A stretch of DNA of 64,000 nucleotides from Nansenia antarctica (GCA_963989245.1 OZ022339.1:43261307-43325306), one strand, 5' to 3'. Counted from the first letter of the stretch, positions 33,968 to 47,367 are shown. Numbers and translations are program-made. The notes: generated by a model not told the origin, from the sequence alone.

Positions 33968-35693
33968 ATGGATTACGACCGCTACCAGCACTATTTCTAC
34001 GATGACCTCGACAAGGAAGAGGATTGCTACAAATCAACCGCACCAAGCGAGGACATATGGAAAAAGTTCGAACTATTGCCCACCCCTCCCATGTCTCCAA
34101 CCCGGACTCTTAGCGGGGGTGCCATGCACTTTTCCCCGGGAGACAAGCTGAGCTGGCTGTCCAAGGTACTGGGTCAAGACGAGGAGTTCGAAGGACAGTA
34201 CAGACCCAACACCGACGAGCTTTTCGGGAACCATAGTTCAATTATTATCCAGGACTGCATGTGGAGTAGTTTCTCAGCCAGTAAGCAATTGGGAAAAGTC
34301 AACGAGCGTTTGTCATCTACAGCTCAGCTCCGACTCCCCTCAACCCCCCCGAGCTCTGTGAGCAAAGCGCAATGCACCTCGCCAGACGCGCCCCTGGCCG
34401 TGACCACCTTGGCGACAGAATGCGTTGACCCCGCTGCTGTCCTCACCTTCCCTACCAACAGCTGCAGGAAGCCGGCGTCTTCGGGCTCTGAGTCCCGTTC
34501 CGATTCCTCCGGTAAGGAACTGACCATGCAGTAAATGATATTTGCCCTGCTAGATAGACGATTGTTAATTATGTAGGTCTACCCCCCACCCCAATACTCT
34601 TGTATTGGAAACTGCGAGCCCACTGGAGTTTACCCCCTCTTGCGAGTAGCTTTGCATTGCGACGAGGGCCGTTGATGATTTATTGGCCTGTTACGCATGG
34701 CGTCAGACCGTGACAGAAAGTCTTTCAGGCTGCTCTAATCTGCTAGTACCCTCCCCCTTGATGAACACGTTCAGCGTTAACTAACAAAAGCCTGAGCCAA
34801 GTTCCAGCAAACATTGGTATTGATGACCATAGGCCCTGCTAACGCCTGCTTTGACACATAGAATTGTCTGTGTTGTATTTCCAACTTTACCTACTTTACC
34901 TTCACTACAAACCATTTACTCGACATTGCTTAGATTCATTTCCTCAGTGGAACATTCACCAACTAGGGCCTTTTTTTCAACAAATAAACAGCATAGAGAA
35001 GTCATTTAGACTTCTTGGGACTTTGTGAGTGGGGGACCTCTGTGGTGAATGTGTAATGATGAGTCTATGGTTGTTGTTTCTTTTGCTGTCACAGATGATG
35101 AGGAGATTGATGTGGTGACTGTAGAGAACAAGCAGAGCCGGCTGAGGGGTGGGCGTAAGCCGGTGACCATCACTGTGCGCGCCGACCCTTGCGCCAACCG
35201 CTTCCACATGTCCGTTCACCGGCAACAGCACAACTACGCTGCCCCTTCCCCAGACAGCGACCCTGAGGAGGAGGAGGACGACGATGACGACGATGATGAT
35301 GATGATGATGATGAGGAGGACGACGACGACAACGAGGAAGAAGAACCCCAGAGCAAACGGGCCTGTCTAGAGTCCAGTCACGAGCCGGGCTCCACCTCCT
35401 CTCAGGACAGCCCCCAGAGCTCTGACACAGAGGACACAGACCGCCGGAAAAACCACAACTTCATGGAGAGGAAGAGGCGGAACGACCTGCGCTCACGCTT
35501 CCTGGCTTTGCGGGACGAGATCCCAGGCCTGGTGGAGTCGACCAAGACCCCCAAGGTGGCCATCCTCACCCAGGCCACGGAGTACCTGCTCCAATTGCAC
35601 ACCAGAGAGAAGCACCAGGCCCAGGAGAGGAGGCGCCTCAAAGCTCGCCAACAGCAGCTCCTCCGAAGGCTAGCAGACCTGAAACGCTCCTGA
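33968..35693 (+). CDS. mycl: L-Myc transcription factor
   Basis: Two coding exons, 33968-34511 and 35095-35693, phase 1, give 380 residues. The start MDYDRYQHYFYDD is the conserved Myc N-terminus with a good context (GAGATGG). An in-frame ATG at 33923 would add 15 residues but has a weak context. Motifs: Myc box I (KKFELLPTPPMSP, with phospho-degron Thr/Ser), Myc box II (DCMWSSFSA), EEIDVVTVE and RKPVTITVRADP. The C-terminal bHLH-zipper is at about residues 298-378 (NHNFMERKRRNDLRSRF, then TPKVAILTQATEYL and a leucine heptad). It dimerises with Max and binds E-boxes to drive growth genes. Before the bHLH lies an Asp/Glu run of about 28 residues, longer than in mammalian L-Myc. Teleosts have two mycl copies; which one is unclear. 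Confidence 0.96.
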
Positions 35694-36510
35694 AGTTAGA
35701 ACCAAAAACAAAATGGACAATTACAAATAAACTGCCTCATTCTGAAAGCCAAGGACTTCTAACAAAACAAACTGCCACTTTCATAAAGCTGTGGACTTAA
35801 AAAATGCCTCATGTAGAAAGCTATGAACATTAACAAAATGCCTCATTCATTGTCACTTGACTCTTCAAATAAGGTCAATCTCAGCCAGCTTTTGAACCCA
35901 TCATGGAGGAGGCTGTCATTGGTGTGCTTTTTTGTGTTGTTTTTCATGTTTTCTATCTTTGCACATAGGTGTCTAAGCGATGACGCGGTGGTCATTGAAT
36001 AGACGAGACAGAAACATGTGGTGGTGGTTGTTCCTAGTGTGCATTGATGAGTGTTACAGATTTCACAGTAACATTTTCACTGGGATGTCATCTGAAGACA
36101 GGTTCCACTTTATAGTCCACAGATTTATAAACATCCAAATGTCTCTAGTGTCTCTTATAGCTTGTGAGCCCACTTCTGAAATGTCTGTGCCATTCTTTAC
36201 GGACTTCATAAAGCATAGTTTTCCTTGTGAAAACACTCTGGCATGTTGTCAATATACACTTGGATTAGAGACTAGTGAAACGCCTTGCTATGTACATAGG
36301 AAGCGAGTGACTCAGCGTTTATTTTTCATGTTGTGTGTTTTTCTTTTCTTTGGTGTACAAATTTTGTTCTGTAAATAATAGCCTATTGCTCTCAGTTAAG
36401 GAGACAAAATCAAAACTTGTCAATTAACTTCGTTCTTCTCAAAAAGTGGCCAAATGGCATCAGGGAGCTTCTATTTTGTTTAAAAAAGATTTAAAAAATG
36501 ACAATAAAAA
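35694..36510 (+). other. mycl 3' UTR with polyadenylation signals
   Basis: AT-rich, with AATAAA at 35726 and again at 36502-36507, where GACAATAAAAAATAAAG carries overlapping signals. An ATTTA-type element (GCGTTTATTTTTC near 36317) would fit a short-lived myc message. An open frame at 35980-36378 lies within this UTR and looks non-coding. Confidence 0.5.
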
Positions 36511-38570
36511 ATAAAGTAGCACTGCTGTACTTTATATTCACATGTCACTTTGTGATGCTATTTTCACAGCTTGTTCTTCTTGATTTGAGTTTGATTTGTG
36601 TTCATATTGTCAGAAACATAAAACATTTTGATACTATATATTTGCATAGAATTTTGGTCTCCTTTCTTTTATTGTCAGGTTGACGTTATGCAAAAGTGGT
36701 CAATGTATAGTCATGCACCAAATGGCACACAGTGCTTGCATCGTACACATGTCATTGTTACTGCAATTCAGTTTTGCAGTGCCTCAACAGTTGGCAGTCA
36801 AAAGCTTTCCTCTATTAATTTCCAACAACTTTTTTTTAAGCACATACAAGGTCTAAAGTCCTCCATGTGATTGACATGTCCAACATTTCCTGGTATACAA
36901 TGCTAGTATAAAGAGTGCTGCCGTATGCTGGTCTAGGACAGGTTATGTCATGCAAAGAATGATAGTGTTCAGAGTTGGGGGTATAGAGAAAATATTTTCT
37001 TGATCTGACTAATGCTAATAATTGTTGCTTGATTTGGGCCAGTAGAATTGTGCGGCTCATACATGCTAAAGCACTAGGTTAGAGGGAGTGTGTCCTTGTT
37101 GCCCTTGAAATGTGTGACACCTCAGAGGATCCTCCCCTCTGCAGTGGCTGCTGCATGCTGGGCACCTGATGTGCACTGAACTAGGTTACACGCACTCACA
37201 CAGAGGGTATCTTTAGAACAGTCCCTGGGGTTTGAAGCGAGGGGCTGTGTGAGCTGCTACTCTGAGCTGGGTTCTGTAGCACTATCAGAGCAGTGACCGA
37301 GTTCCTTTGCTTACTTTTCAGGGCTCCATGAAGACATGTTAGAGGAGTTGCAAAATGGACTGGAATGGAGAGAGTAGTGGAGGAAGGGGGAAAAAGAGGA
37401 GCACTTTCTCTCTGTCCTCTGATGGATTCTTATTGGTCCTCAAATCAACACTTGTGTCATGTTCTGTGTACTTCTGCCTTGTCCTGACTGCAGGAGAGTG
37501 TTTGCACCCTGATGTCAGGGTGTATGGCCACTCAGCTTGTGTATGTGTTGTGAAGGGCCTGTTAGCACCTGGCACTAGGTTCTTCAGACCCGCAGTGACC
37601 GAGGTTGGAGTCGCGTGCTTGTCCCCGGCCAGAGCCCCTTACACACAGCTGGCTCTGTCGTCGTATGCTCGTGAACCGCTCACACAATGAGGCAGCTTTT
37701 AACGTGGCAACCCTAGGCCAATTAGCACTTAGCCTCCACCAACACAGCCATGCTGGAGCAAGAGTCTGCACTAGCTTCGGTTCCTTTGATTCGCCTCCAT
37801 GGAACTTGAAGATTATCCAAGTTTATAATCAAGCCGTTCCCCATCTGAGGTGGTAGTTCAAGGTCTAAAAGTCCACTTGGAGATGTGGTGTTTTTGCATT
37901 CCCGAAAAAAAAGTCATGGCTAGCCCATATCACATCAAATACTTTTTAGAACAACTATTGGCCTCCTACCCCGTGACTGAGATTTTTCTTCAGTGTGAGA
38001 AAGTACTCACCCAGGCGACCATTGATAACGTCACTAACCTGTCTCAACAGGAGCTGGGTACTGGGGCAGGGCTGTGGCCTGAGGTACAGGACAGGTTTAA
38101 TAGATTCTCATTGCATGGACGACCAGCCTGATAAACCAGCCGCACCCTGTATTGTTAGAAGGTTGGCGGTTTGTGATTACCATACATTCAGCATAAACTG
38201 GGCTGTTTTCTGAGCCCTAAGGGCATCACTTCTCCAGTCATCTATGGACTAGGGCTCTCTAATGGCCTTAGGGTTACACAATTATGTTGAGCTCTCAGAC
38301 TATTGCAGATAGTAGTACAGTACTGATGGAAGTACTGTATACTGCAAAAAGATGGTAGTGTACATGAAAGTACGTTGTGTGCTTTCCATGCAGTACATCT
38401 GCAATGTTTGCACCCTTCTGAAAACCCAGGGAAGAGATGGTCCCCTGCCCTGTGAACAGCCTTCCACCATGTCCGGTTGTACGAAGTCAATCAGAGAAAC
38501 AGTAGTCAACTGTAGGGAATGGCCCTGAGATTGTAATCAGTGATGATTGTTTTTTTTATATATATATATA

Positions 38571-38777
38571 TATATGTTATGGTACATGTGGGAATACGGT
38601 ACATGTGGGAAAACTAGGGTTAGGGTTAGGTGCTAGGGTGCTACGGTTAGGGTTAGGGTTAGGGTTAGGATTAGGGTTAGGGTTAGACATGCCAGCATGT
38701 ACCAAGTCGACGTAGCACCTAACCCTAACCCTAGTTTTCCCACATGTACCGTATTCCCACATGTACTGTAACATATA
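38571..38777. repeat. Foldback repeat carrying TTAGGG telomere-like units
   Basis: Arms 38571-38634 and 38714-38777 (64 bp) are near-perfect complements with two mismatches. Each arm contains GGTACATGTGGGAA twice and ends with two or three TTAGGG units. The loop (38641-38690) contains a further run of about eight TTAGGG-type units. So the telomeric motif lies inside a hairpin-forming element. Confidence 0.85.
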
Positions 38778-39945
38778 TACCAGGAAGTAAAGCCATTTCA
38801 GAGCAGATAGTCTGGATCAGATAGGAGCAACCTGCTCTGCACCTTTACTGTAAAGCATGGGAAATGAATGATTATTTGACATTTAGCCCAGAGCAAGTTA
38901 GGTAAATAATACTTGATTAAAAAAAAGACAAAACAATAAACAGTGAAAATGCATGTGTCAACATTGGCTGTGAAGAGAAAAGGCATGTATACCCCTAAAG
39001 ATTGTGCCCCCATTTCCTGTGCAGCATTAGGATCTCTCCCCAGGAAGTGGTGATGTCAGAGGATGTCTTTGTCCTGTGAAGTTCTGTGTTGACAGTCTGT
39101 GTTGAGGCCCCCTGACGGTTAAAATTGAGCCTCACCCAACTGGATATTCTGGTCTGGAGCTCACGCCCATGGAGCAACTGCACACATGCGTATGTGATCA
39201 CTTCTACACATGTGTGTGAGGTGGGTAGCTGTCTGCATGTGTTCTTCATGCTCATATGTTTAATTCTCACAAATCTGATTCCCGCGTCAAAAACAAACTT
39301 TTTTGTTAGTACTAGGTGCCGTACAGTATATGTTTCTATTATCTTCTGTGTGTCTTGTGTGAAGGCAGTGATTTGTCTGTGTGAGCATAATGCGTGACAT
39401 GGTTGAAGCCTATGTGTGTGGGAGCTCTAGAGGTAGTCAGACCACAGAGTCTGATCAGGGTGGGTCTGTGGATAATTGATGATTCGGCTGGCCGGCGGTG
39501 TAGAGAGATGTCCTCATCCTGATTTATCTATCCTCTCCTCCCCACTGGAGGACATCACCGCCTCCTCTCACACTATGAAAAATCCCACCCTTAGATTTGT
39601 ATCTCTATCTCAGTCATTACACTAAATCTATGTTCATTGGTACATCTCTTTGATAACGCCTGCGTCACTACAATACTAATCAGACCCCTCTCTCAATGCT
39701 CATTTAGATTAGCAACAGTGCTCAGCCTAGCAAAGCAGGTACTATAAGAATTCTGTGGACAGAAAGCTGATTTATTTCGGTCTGGCTAATTGGTTGATTG
39801 GTTAATTGTGCTTAACTAGAGGTGTGGCAGGGGGGTGGTGGGCTAGGGTCAGAGACGAGACAGTGAGATAGCAGAGGCCCGTTTGTGTTCATCTGCTCTT
39901 TGTGATTGGGTCAAGTGTTAGCCCAGCTAAGGGAGAGTTACGCTG

Positions 39946-39950
<5 letters not shown>

Positions 39951-40015
<65 letters not shown>

Positions 40016-40034
40016 TGTGAGTGTGTGTATGTGT
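39951..40034. repeat. (TG)n microsatellite
   Basis: A TG run of about 80 bp with one CTGTGA interruption near its end. Confidence 0.95.
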
Positions 40035-40526
40035 GACTCAATTGGGCTGCAGGTCAGCAGCAGACAATCATCTGTCTTACACTAAACTCCTTTGTATGTG
40101 TGTGCGTGTGTGTGCGTGCGTGTGCATAATCGTCCATAGCTGATCCTTTTCATACAATTAATCGCCCACATTCCCTCCCTCACCTCTGAGCTGCAGTGTG
40201 TCTACCCCAGGCTAGTTATCCAATCCTATTACAACACGGAGAAAGGTAAACAGGTCTAGGCACAGGTGAGGTTGTTCTAACAAGGAGAGGAGCCCTGCCA
40301 GGTATCCATCATCCATAAAATGCAAACGATATCAAAGTGCTTTCTTAAAGCCAGAAATGCCGGTGTGAACTTCCAACCATCATTGAATTGAGCAACATCG
40401 GTGAACAACTGCATCCCTGTTCTTGACGGAGAACAGAGGGTTTCACAACGGACCCCTCCCTTCCGTAGCTGTTACCGCGAGGAATCTCATACCTCTTCTG
40501 CACTTCACGCAAAGAGACATCGGAGC

Positions 40527-40563
<37 letters not shown>

Positions 40564-41315
40564 GTGTATGTGTGTGTGTCTGTGTGTCGCCATGTTGATG
40601 AACTGGTTTCTCTGCACTCTGTGTTCTGACGGGCCTAGTTATGCAGCTAGTTATGTTGTGTGTATTGAGTCAAGAGAGAGGAAACGGACCATAAACACAC
40701 AAGAGATGACGACTTATCAGTTCGGAGAGGTCGGCCAAGAGGTCAGCGGTCGTATACGGGTTGGGAGGCTGTAAAACATACTGGCGGCTCTTTGGTTCTT
40801 TCTTTCTTTCTTCCCTTGAAGGGAGAGTGTGACAGATGTTTCCTGTTATTTGCTAATCTTCTTCGGGCATTGACATTTCGATGATAAGCAAATACTTGCT
40901 TATCTAAATGAGTATCATGTGATACAGTGAAAGAGGCTGTCGGATGTGTAAGGATATTGGCGTTTTAAAGGCCTCCTGTTAGTCTTTCCACAGGAATGGT
41001 GACAGGATTGCCGTCGCTTAGCCACGGGTGGAGAGAATATTGAAAAAAGAGCCTACTTATATTCCTCTATTACTCAATGTTTTTCACAGCACACACCCTT
41101 CCCCTTCTTCTATTTTAAATTGACTGATATGACCTTAGAGGGAAGAGATGATCAAGAAGACACACACACACACAGACACATACCGTTTTTCAGATCGCAG
41201 TCCTCCATCTCTCTTCCCACTGACCCACATTCCATCCTGGTTGTGTCATTGGAACTGAGCCGGGCCCTGGTAGCCACTGTCCATGTGATCCTAATGAGGC
41301 CATAGGGCTGCAGTG

Positions 41316-41318
<3 letters not shown>

Positions 41319-41371
<53 letters not shown>

Positions 41372-41373
41372 AC
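41319..41373. repeat. (CA)n microsatellite
   Basis: A CA run followed by diverged CACAGACAC units. Confidence 0.95.
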
Positions 41374-42684
41374 GTACACACAGACAAACTCGTGCACACA
41401 TTCTGTCTGCTTCTTCATGTCTTTTTCTATCCCTTAAAGTTCATCACATCCCTCTCTCTCTCTCTACCAGGTCTGTCGCTGACCCTCTCCTCAGGTGCTT
41501 ATATTTCGCTTATCCTCTGAAGTAGTAGTATATCCCCCCCACCCCACCCTCACTGTTCTGTTCCAAGGCCAGCGTTACATAAGAGGAGTGAACCAGTTCA
41601 GTTGGAACATGCTGTATATGTTCTAACGCTCTGTCCGCATCTGGCCTTAGCTAACTTGGGACATACCACTGTTTGGATTTTATAGGCAGTACACGTTGGT
41701 CTGTCTGTAGACAAAACCAACAGTTTGTTTTTGCTGTCTTCTCATTAACTTGCATCTGAATACCAAGCAGTTACTAAGGGCAAGGTTGAGGAGAACTTTT
41801 CTTTTGATTTAGCAAACTGCATGACTCTGTACAGCTATATAAACGGAGGACGTAGAAAGACAGCCACTCTGTGCGTAGTGGAGTCGTATCTGAGAGGGGT
41901 TCGCGGGGGTTTACTATGGAGCGGGCGCAGCTGTGTCATGGTGGGGCACTGGCTTGTCAACTCGCCTGTCTAATCTGGAGTTAATCCTTATCCTGTTAGT
42001 CTAAACACTGCTGCCATCTGGGTCCAGACAGACCCGAGCGCTGATTCTGATGAACCCGCCAAAAAAAGTCCACAGACACATATGCTGTCCTACTACCTAG
42101 CCTGCCTGCTAGAGCCCGGTCGACTCTCGGAACCAGCCACAAAATGGTCCTCTGCCGAGGAGGAGACGCTGCGGTGACCCATTCTGACAACACCCACTGA
42201 ATCAAAGGCTCTTTTTGAGACTCGCATGATCACTGCTAGCACCGTATTAACAGTAAAGCTGGGGCTTTGGGAAACAAGGTTTGATGAATGTCTCAGTCCC
42301 TAGAGTCAGCAGTGTTCAGAGGCAGGAGTCAGAGGAGCCGCTGTAGGTTGTCCCAGCGGTGATGTAACAGGAGCTTTAGCATGTGTGGTGTAACCATGGC
42401 GCTGGTAAATGGTTAAGCAGGGTGAGAGAAGAAGAGGGGGAACTGGGCCTCATACAGACAGCTGGTCCACTCTCAGTGGTAACACAGCACATACTGATTG
42501 GGGGGGTGTGTGTGTGGTGTGTTTTTGTGTTGTGCATGTGATAGTAGTCCTTTGGATAATAATTCTAATTTTATCATTTAATTTAACCCATACATTGATG
42601 AAGGTTGTCTTAAATGTGGTAGAAAATGTAACCTGACTGGTGTGTATTCTTTTATTTTTTTGCTTCTTTATATTTTCTTAATAT

Positions 42685-42835
42685 TGGCCCTGTGTGGCTC
42701 AGTTGAAAGAGCTTTGCGCAAACAAAGCTAATGTTGAGGGTTCATTCAATTCTGGGACCATACATACAAAAAATGTATACACTCACTGAACTACCAGTCG
42801 CTTTGGATAAAAGTGTCAACTAAATGGTCTATATT
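42685..42835 (+). mobile_element. tRNA-derived SINE, diverged
   Basis: Box-A-like TGTGTGGCTCAGTTGAAAGA and a weak box B (GAGGGTTCATTCAATTC) are followed by the SINE/LINE tail AGTCGCTTTGGATAAAAG and ACTAAATGG. The head differs from the other SINE families in the window. Confidence 0.65.
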
Positions 42836-43136
42836 AGTTAACCTGCTGCTTATGTTTCAGGCCTATCTCCAGCATGGAGCCATTGATGCGTTCCTCTGTG
42901 CTTTGTCAGTCAGCAGATGTTTCTTTGTTCACCTCTGCCTCCACAGTATAACGTTGCCTCAGTTGTAGTTGGGGACACTTGCTGCATCTTTTGAATGTTG
43001 TCCCATTGAAGTACCCCCTCCCCCCTCCCGCATTCCCCCAAGCTACTCAGAGAGGCATTACTCCCTCCCCCTCCCCCATCCCCTTTAACCCCCTGCAGAC
43101 CCCATAGTTGTCACAGGACCTCTTCTGCCCACCCAG

Positions 43137-43158
43137 CCCCCCCCCCCCCCCCCCCCCC

Positions 43159-43201
<43 letters not shown>
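43137..43201. repeat. C homopolymer joined to (CA)n
   Basis: About 22 C residues (43138-43159), then a CA run to 43201. Confidence 0.95.
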
Positions 43202-43204
<3 letters not shown>

Positions 43205-43698
43205 TTGTCTCAAATGAAGCCTCAGCCAGAACTTCACTAATCAGTCTCCCCCACCCCCTCCCCACACACAACATGCACGCAACTGCTAATTATCACAGTG
43301 AGAGAGACACACACACACACACAGTGAGTGATCCCATGTCTGACATTAGATTCAAATCTTATAGACTGTAGATCTTTGTGCTCTGGCAACCATACAGTAC
43401 ATTTAGATCAATGCCCTCCTTTTCCATGTCTGTGTGTGTGGGTGTGTTTGTGTGTGTGTGTCTGAGAGCTTTTTAGCCCTGGAAACACAGAAACAGCTCC
43501 CACTTCCTGTTTTTGTAAAGGGCCCCTTGGAGGCAGGAAGTGCTGGGAACTGCCGGCCTGTGGTCTCTTTCTCTGTTCTGAATGTGGTGGCTTTCTCTCA
43601 ACGGTGGACTCTTTACTGTGAATGACCCCCCACTCACACACACACACATACACACATTGTATGGTTTCTGTCTGCAAGTAGATTCTCGACATTTGTCT

Positions 43699-43725
43699 CT
43701 GTGTGTGTGTGTGTGTGTGTGTGTG

Positions 43726-43818
<93 letters not shown>
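43699..43818. repeat. (TG)n(GA)n compound microsatellite
   Basis: TG at 43699-43727 and a pure GA run of about 87 bp at 43730-43817. Confidence 0.95.
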
Positions 43819-43820
<2 letters not shown>

Positions 43821-43985
43821 AGAAATGGAGGAGGAGCAGAAGGTGTTTATTGTCCTGCCCAGAGCCAGCCCAAGTCGCAGTTAGAACAAAGACACTGAGG
43901 GGAATGAACAAACCTGTGGGGTTACTTTGGAATACTGATTAACGTTAAGATAGTATTTTGCCTTGCTTCTATCCTCTGGGCTGTG

Positions 43986-43986
<1 letters not shown>

Positions 43987-44056
<70 letters not shown>
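43987..44056. repeat. (TG)n microsatellite
   Basis: A pure TG run of about 68 bp followed by a G-rich patch. Confidence 0.95.
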
Positions 44057-44058
<2 letters not shown>

Positions 44059-44564
44059 GAGGGGGGGGTGTTTGGGTGGGTGTTATACTATGTGTCTTCC
44101 CCACTCCACTCATGCCCGCCTTTAGGCCCTTCCCACTGGTCTACTGAAAGGGCTTTATCTCTCTATCCGTCTCGCGCCAAAACAGGGTGGGTGTGGACTG
44201 ATATCCCTCTCTCCCTCTCCTCCCTTCCTCTTAAGTTATGTGCCAAGACGACCTGATGCCAGCAGGTAGAGAGTAGTAGATAAGCTCCTTAGGTAGTCAG
44301 CCACTGCAGTCTTTTCTCTTCTCTTCCCTCGCTCCCCGGCGTTTCCCGCCACTCCAGGGTAAGTAGGGGGAGGAGCCCTCTCTGAGCCTTGCATCAAATG
44401 CCGGCATTATTCAAATCAGCCTGGTGGGTGTGGCCCAACTGCCTGCATGTTGGTGCCGTTAACCCCTGCAGCGCCACAGGGGTCTGATCTGGGAGTAGAA
44501 CACAAAGGCTGCAGCTCCAAACAAGGGCTTTGCTCTACCTCTCTGGAACTGATACACAAGGGCT

Positions 44565-44710
44565 TCACTCTAAATCAAATCACATCCAAATCAAATGTTA
44601 TTTCTCATATAAATCACATACAGCTATAAATTATATAGTAAAAATACCTTGGAATATTGCTCCTCAATCAACAACAATAATCAACAAATTAACAGTACAA
44701 TATAATATTG
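44565..44710 (+). mobile_element. Dispersed DNA repeat fragment
   Basis: Shares AATCAAATGTTATTT, TTGGAATATTG.TCCTC and AACAATAATCAACAAATTAA with the split copy at 31980-32530, and here is not interrupted. It is probably a DNA-transposon-derived family, not identified further. Confidence 0.55.
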
Positions 44711-44982
44711 TATAATATCATAAATCCTCTTCCTCTCTGTAGGGTATAGGACTCAGTGGTATAATAGTGGTTGATGTCACTGGAATTATGTTCAAATTCA
44801 ATGATTGCAAATAGGCCATTTATATTTATTAATTCAAAACCCCAACCCTGTTGTAAGAACAAATGAGAGGCAATGTAATGCTCTTCCACCTGCAAACTGG
44901 AAGGCTGTGATGTGTTTTCTGTCTAAATTACACATTCAATAAAGATAAACAACCGTGATGGGCAGACGTCTCATCACAGACA

Positions 44983-45236
44983 GGGGGCGGCTGTGGCACA
45001 GGGTCTAATGATCTGTGGCATGGCGTCTAATGATCGCAAGGTCGGAAGAGCGGTGGTTCAAGCCCCGGCTGGCCACATGTCGAGGTGTCCTTGGGCAAGA
45101 CACTGAACCCCAAATTGCTCCCAGTGAGCGGGCCGGCGCCTTGCATGGTAGCTTGCTGCTATTGGTGTGTGAATGTGTGAATGATAGGCTGCTGTAAAGA
45201 GCTTTAGAATAAGGCGCTATATAAGTCAGTCCATTT
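44983..45236 (+). mobile_element. tRNA-derived SINE (same family as 3194)
   Basis: GGGGGCGGCTGTGGCACAG, GTTCAAGCCCCGGCTGGCC, GTCCTTGGGCAAGACACTGA and the tail AAGGCGCTATATAAG match the SINE at 3194-5054 in order. The head contains a short internal duplication (TCTAATGATC twice). Confidence 0.8.
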
Positions 45237-45718
45237 AGACAGGACTGCTACTGAATGACATTCAAATATGATTTGTATATCATGTGTAAAGCATGTTTTA
45301 TCTTGGTTGTATTGAAAGCTATTAAATGATCAATTCTCAGGTTGCAGTTGTGTCGACTTCCCCTTCCTCTTTCTCACTTCCACTTTGGAGTGGATGGGAC
45401 CTATTCAAAAACGGTTAGATTAGAATGTTCCCACATACTGTGGGAGAGGACTTATCTTCTGCTGCCCTCTATTGGTGCTAATGGCCAAGTGTGAGAGAGC
45501 CAAAAAAGAGTTCAATGATTTTTCATCTTGTGTAATAGTTATATTTGCTTTGTTTGGCTTGAAACAAATTAGTATTATAGTAACATTTCTTATGGGTCCA
45601 CATTGACCATTCCTAGTCCTCGACAATTGGAAATCCTTTCCCTACTAGATTGGAAATGCCAGCCTGCCTATGTCAACAGACAATCAATAGTGTTCTTCAG
45701 AACTATTCCCCTGATGGA

Positions 45719-45945
45719 ATGGGGGGGGGGGGTAGCCTAGAGGCTAGAGAGGCCGGCTAGCAATTGGAAGGTTGTTGGTTCGATCCGCGCCTCAGGAGGG
45801 AGCTGCATGTGAGCTGGTGACTGGAGGGTTGCTGGCGTTGTGCCCTTGAGCAAGGCACTTAGCCCCTAATTGCTCAAGGTGCGCTGCCCAGAGCAAAAAA
45901 TACACAATACTCTGTGCAATGACAAAAAGGTCTAATCTAATCTGA
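45719..45945 (+). mobile_element. tRNA-derived SINE (same family as 27911)
   Basis: Starts after a G run with TAGCCTAGAGGCTAGAGAGG, box B GGTTCGATCCGCG, GAGCTGGTGACTGGAGGGTT and GTGCCCTTGAGCAAGGCACT. The tail TCTAATCTAATCTGA suggests the 3' end. Confidence 0.75.
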
Positions 45946-46381
45946 GAGCCTGAAGGAAGAAGGGTCACAGCTCACAGCATGACACATTGTCTCTCTATTC
46001 TTATGGCTTAGATGGATCATGTCACAGACGCTGCACATGGTGTGAATTGCAATTGTGACCCTCCCACTGGGGAGGTTGGAGTTTATGACCAGCCTTCCTT
46101 GGATGTGAATCTGTAACCATGTATGATGTAGTACTGCATGCATGTCATATGTGATTGATTTAGATATGACAGAGCCAGTCCAGTGATTGCCTGTGCATCT
46201 GGTAGGTGATCTGTACACCTGTGTCTTTCTAAACCATTTAAGAGGATATCTGTTTAACATGCCCCTCCAGACACCATTCATTGATGAGAACTGTCTCTGT
46301 TGTGATAAAAAACCACTGAGGAAATAATCCTCAATTTGTGTTCTTCAAAGCAAAAGTGATACTTGATCTTCTTTTCCTGCA

Positions 46382-46456
46382 GGCACCTAGTTTCCCTGAC
46401 ATCATTTCTCAGGCTATATCCAGAGCCTGAACTCTCGGCAGCCAATCAGCTTCCAG
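46382..46456 (+). other. Possible non-coding exon upstream of nt5c1a
   Basis: The segment lies between a good acceptor (TTCTTTTCCTGCAG ending at 46381) and a consensus donor (CTTCCAG then GTGAGT at 46457). It has no useful frame. It could be a 5' UTR exon of nt5c1a, which starts coding 1.1 kb further on. Only the splice signals support it. Confidence 0.25.
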
Positions 46457-47017
46457 GTGAGTGGGCTCCCAGCCAGAGTAAGTCCAGTGGTTGCCTGGCA
46501 ACTGCTACGCTGTAATTCTATCTGACTGAGAAAGCTGCAGAGGCAGAGAGAGGCAATAAGGAATCATTGCAGAACCCAGAGGGGACCCAATGAACCAGTG
46601 AAACCATTTCCCAGACCACTAAGCAGGAAAAAGGTGTGTACAACACACTCAGAGGGAACGAAGCAGTATGAGGGCAACTGAGGATAGAGAATAGACTCTA
46701 CCTCAGTTGTAGACTAATATCTTGAGTTTAAAGCAAGTGTAAGCTTTGGTGATATCAGACTCCTCTATGCAGGCGTTTTTTAAGCTTTTCATATGGTTCG
46801 ATGACCCTATGTTCTGTCATAGCAGAGAGGGGGTCGACACACTGTGATTTTCAACATGATGGGTCAGCATGTATGATTACATACTGATGCACGCGTCTGC
46901 TGTCACATACACATTATGTAGTTGTCACATACGTTACATCAACTGAATGCAGGAAGTATGGAAATAGCAATCCAGAGCCAGCAAAGGGTTAAGAGGGAGG
47001 ACATAATGGCTTGAAGT

Positions 47018-47020
<3 letters not shown>

Positions 47021-47110
<90 letters not shown>

Positions 47111-47333
47111 ACACAGCACGATGCATGATGCAGAGGAGGGACCCTATGTCAAAAACAAGAATGTGCCAACAGCTCGGATTTACTGTAGCGTCTCTCTCTC
47201 CATCCCTCCCCCCTTCAACAACATCTCTCCTCCTCTTCTCTCGCTCCTACCGTTCTGCTGAGTAGCTTTAATGTAGCTCACATCTCCTGAATGCACCAGG
47301 TATGAGAATGTGAGTGAGTGTGAATGAGGACTG

Positions 47334-47367
<34 letters not shown>

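Larger units (their letters stand above)
36520..46381. other. Intergenic region between mycl and nt5c1a
   Basis: About 10 kb with no supportable exon. It holds the telomere-repeat foldback (38571-38777), SINEs (42685-42835, 44983-45236, 45719-45945), a dispersed DNA repeat (44565-44710) and many microsatellites. In human 1p34 other genes such as TRIT1 lie between these two; none was recognised here. Confidence 0.5.

Noticed and set aside
35980..36378. 132-codon frame downstream of mycl
   Set aside because: It lies in the AT-rich mycl 3' UTR, before AATAAA signals, with no recognisable domain.
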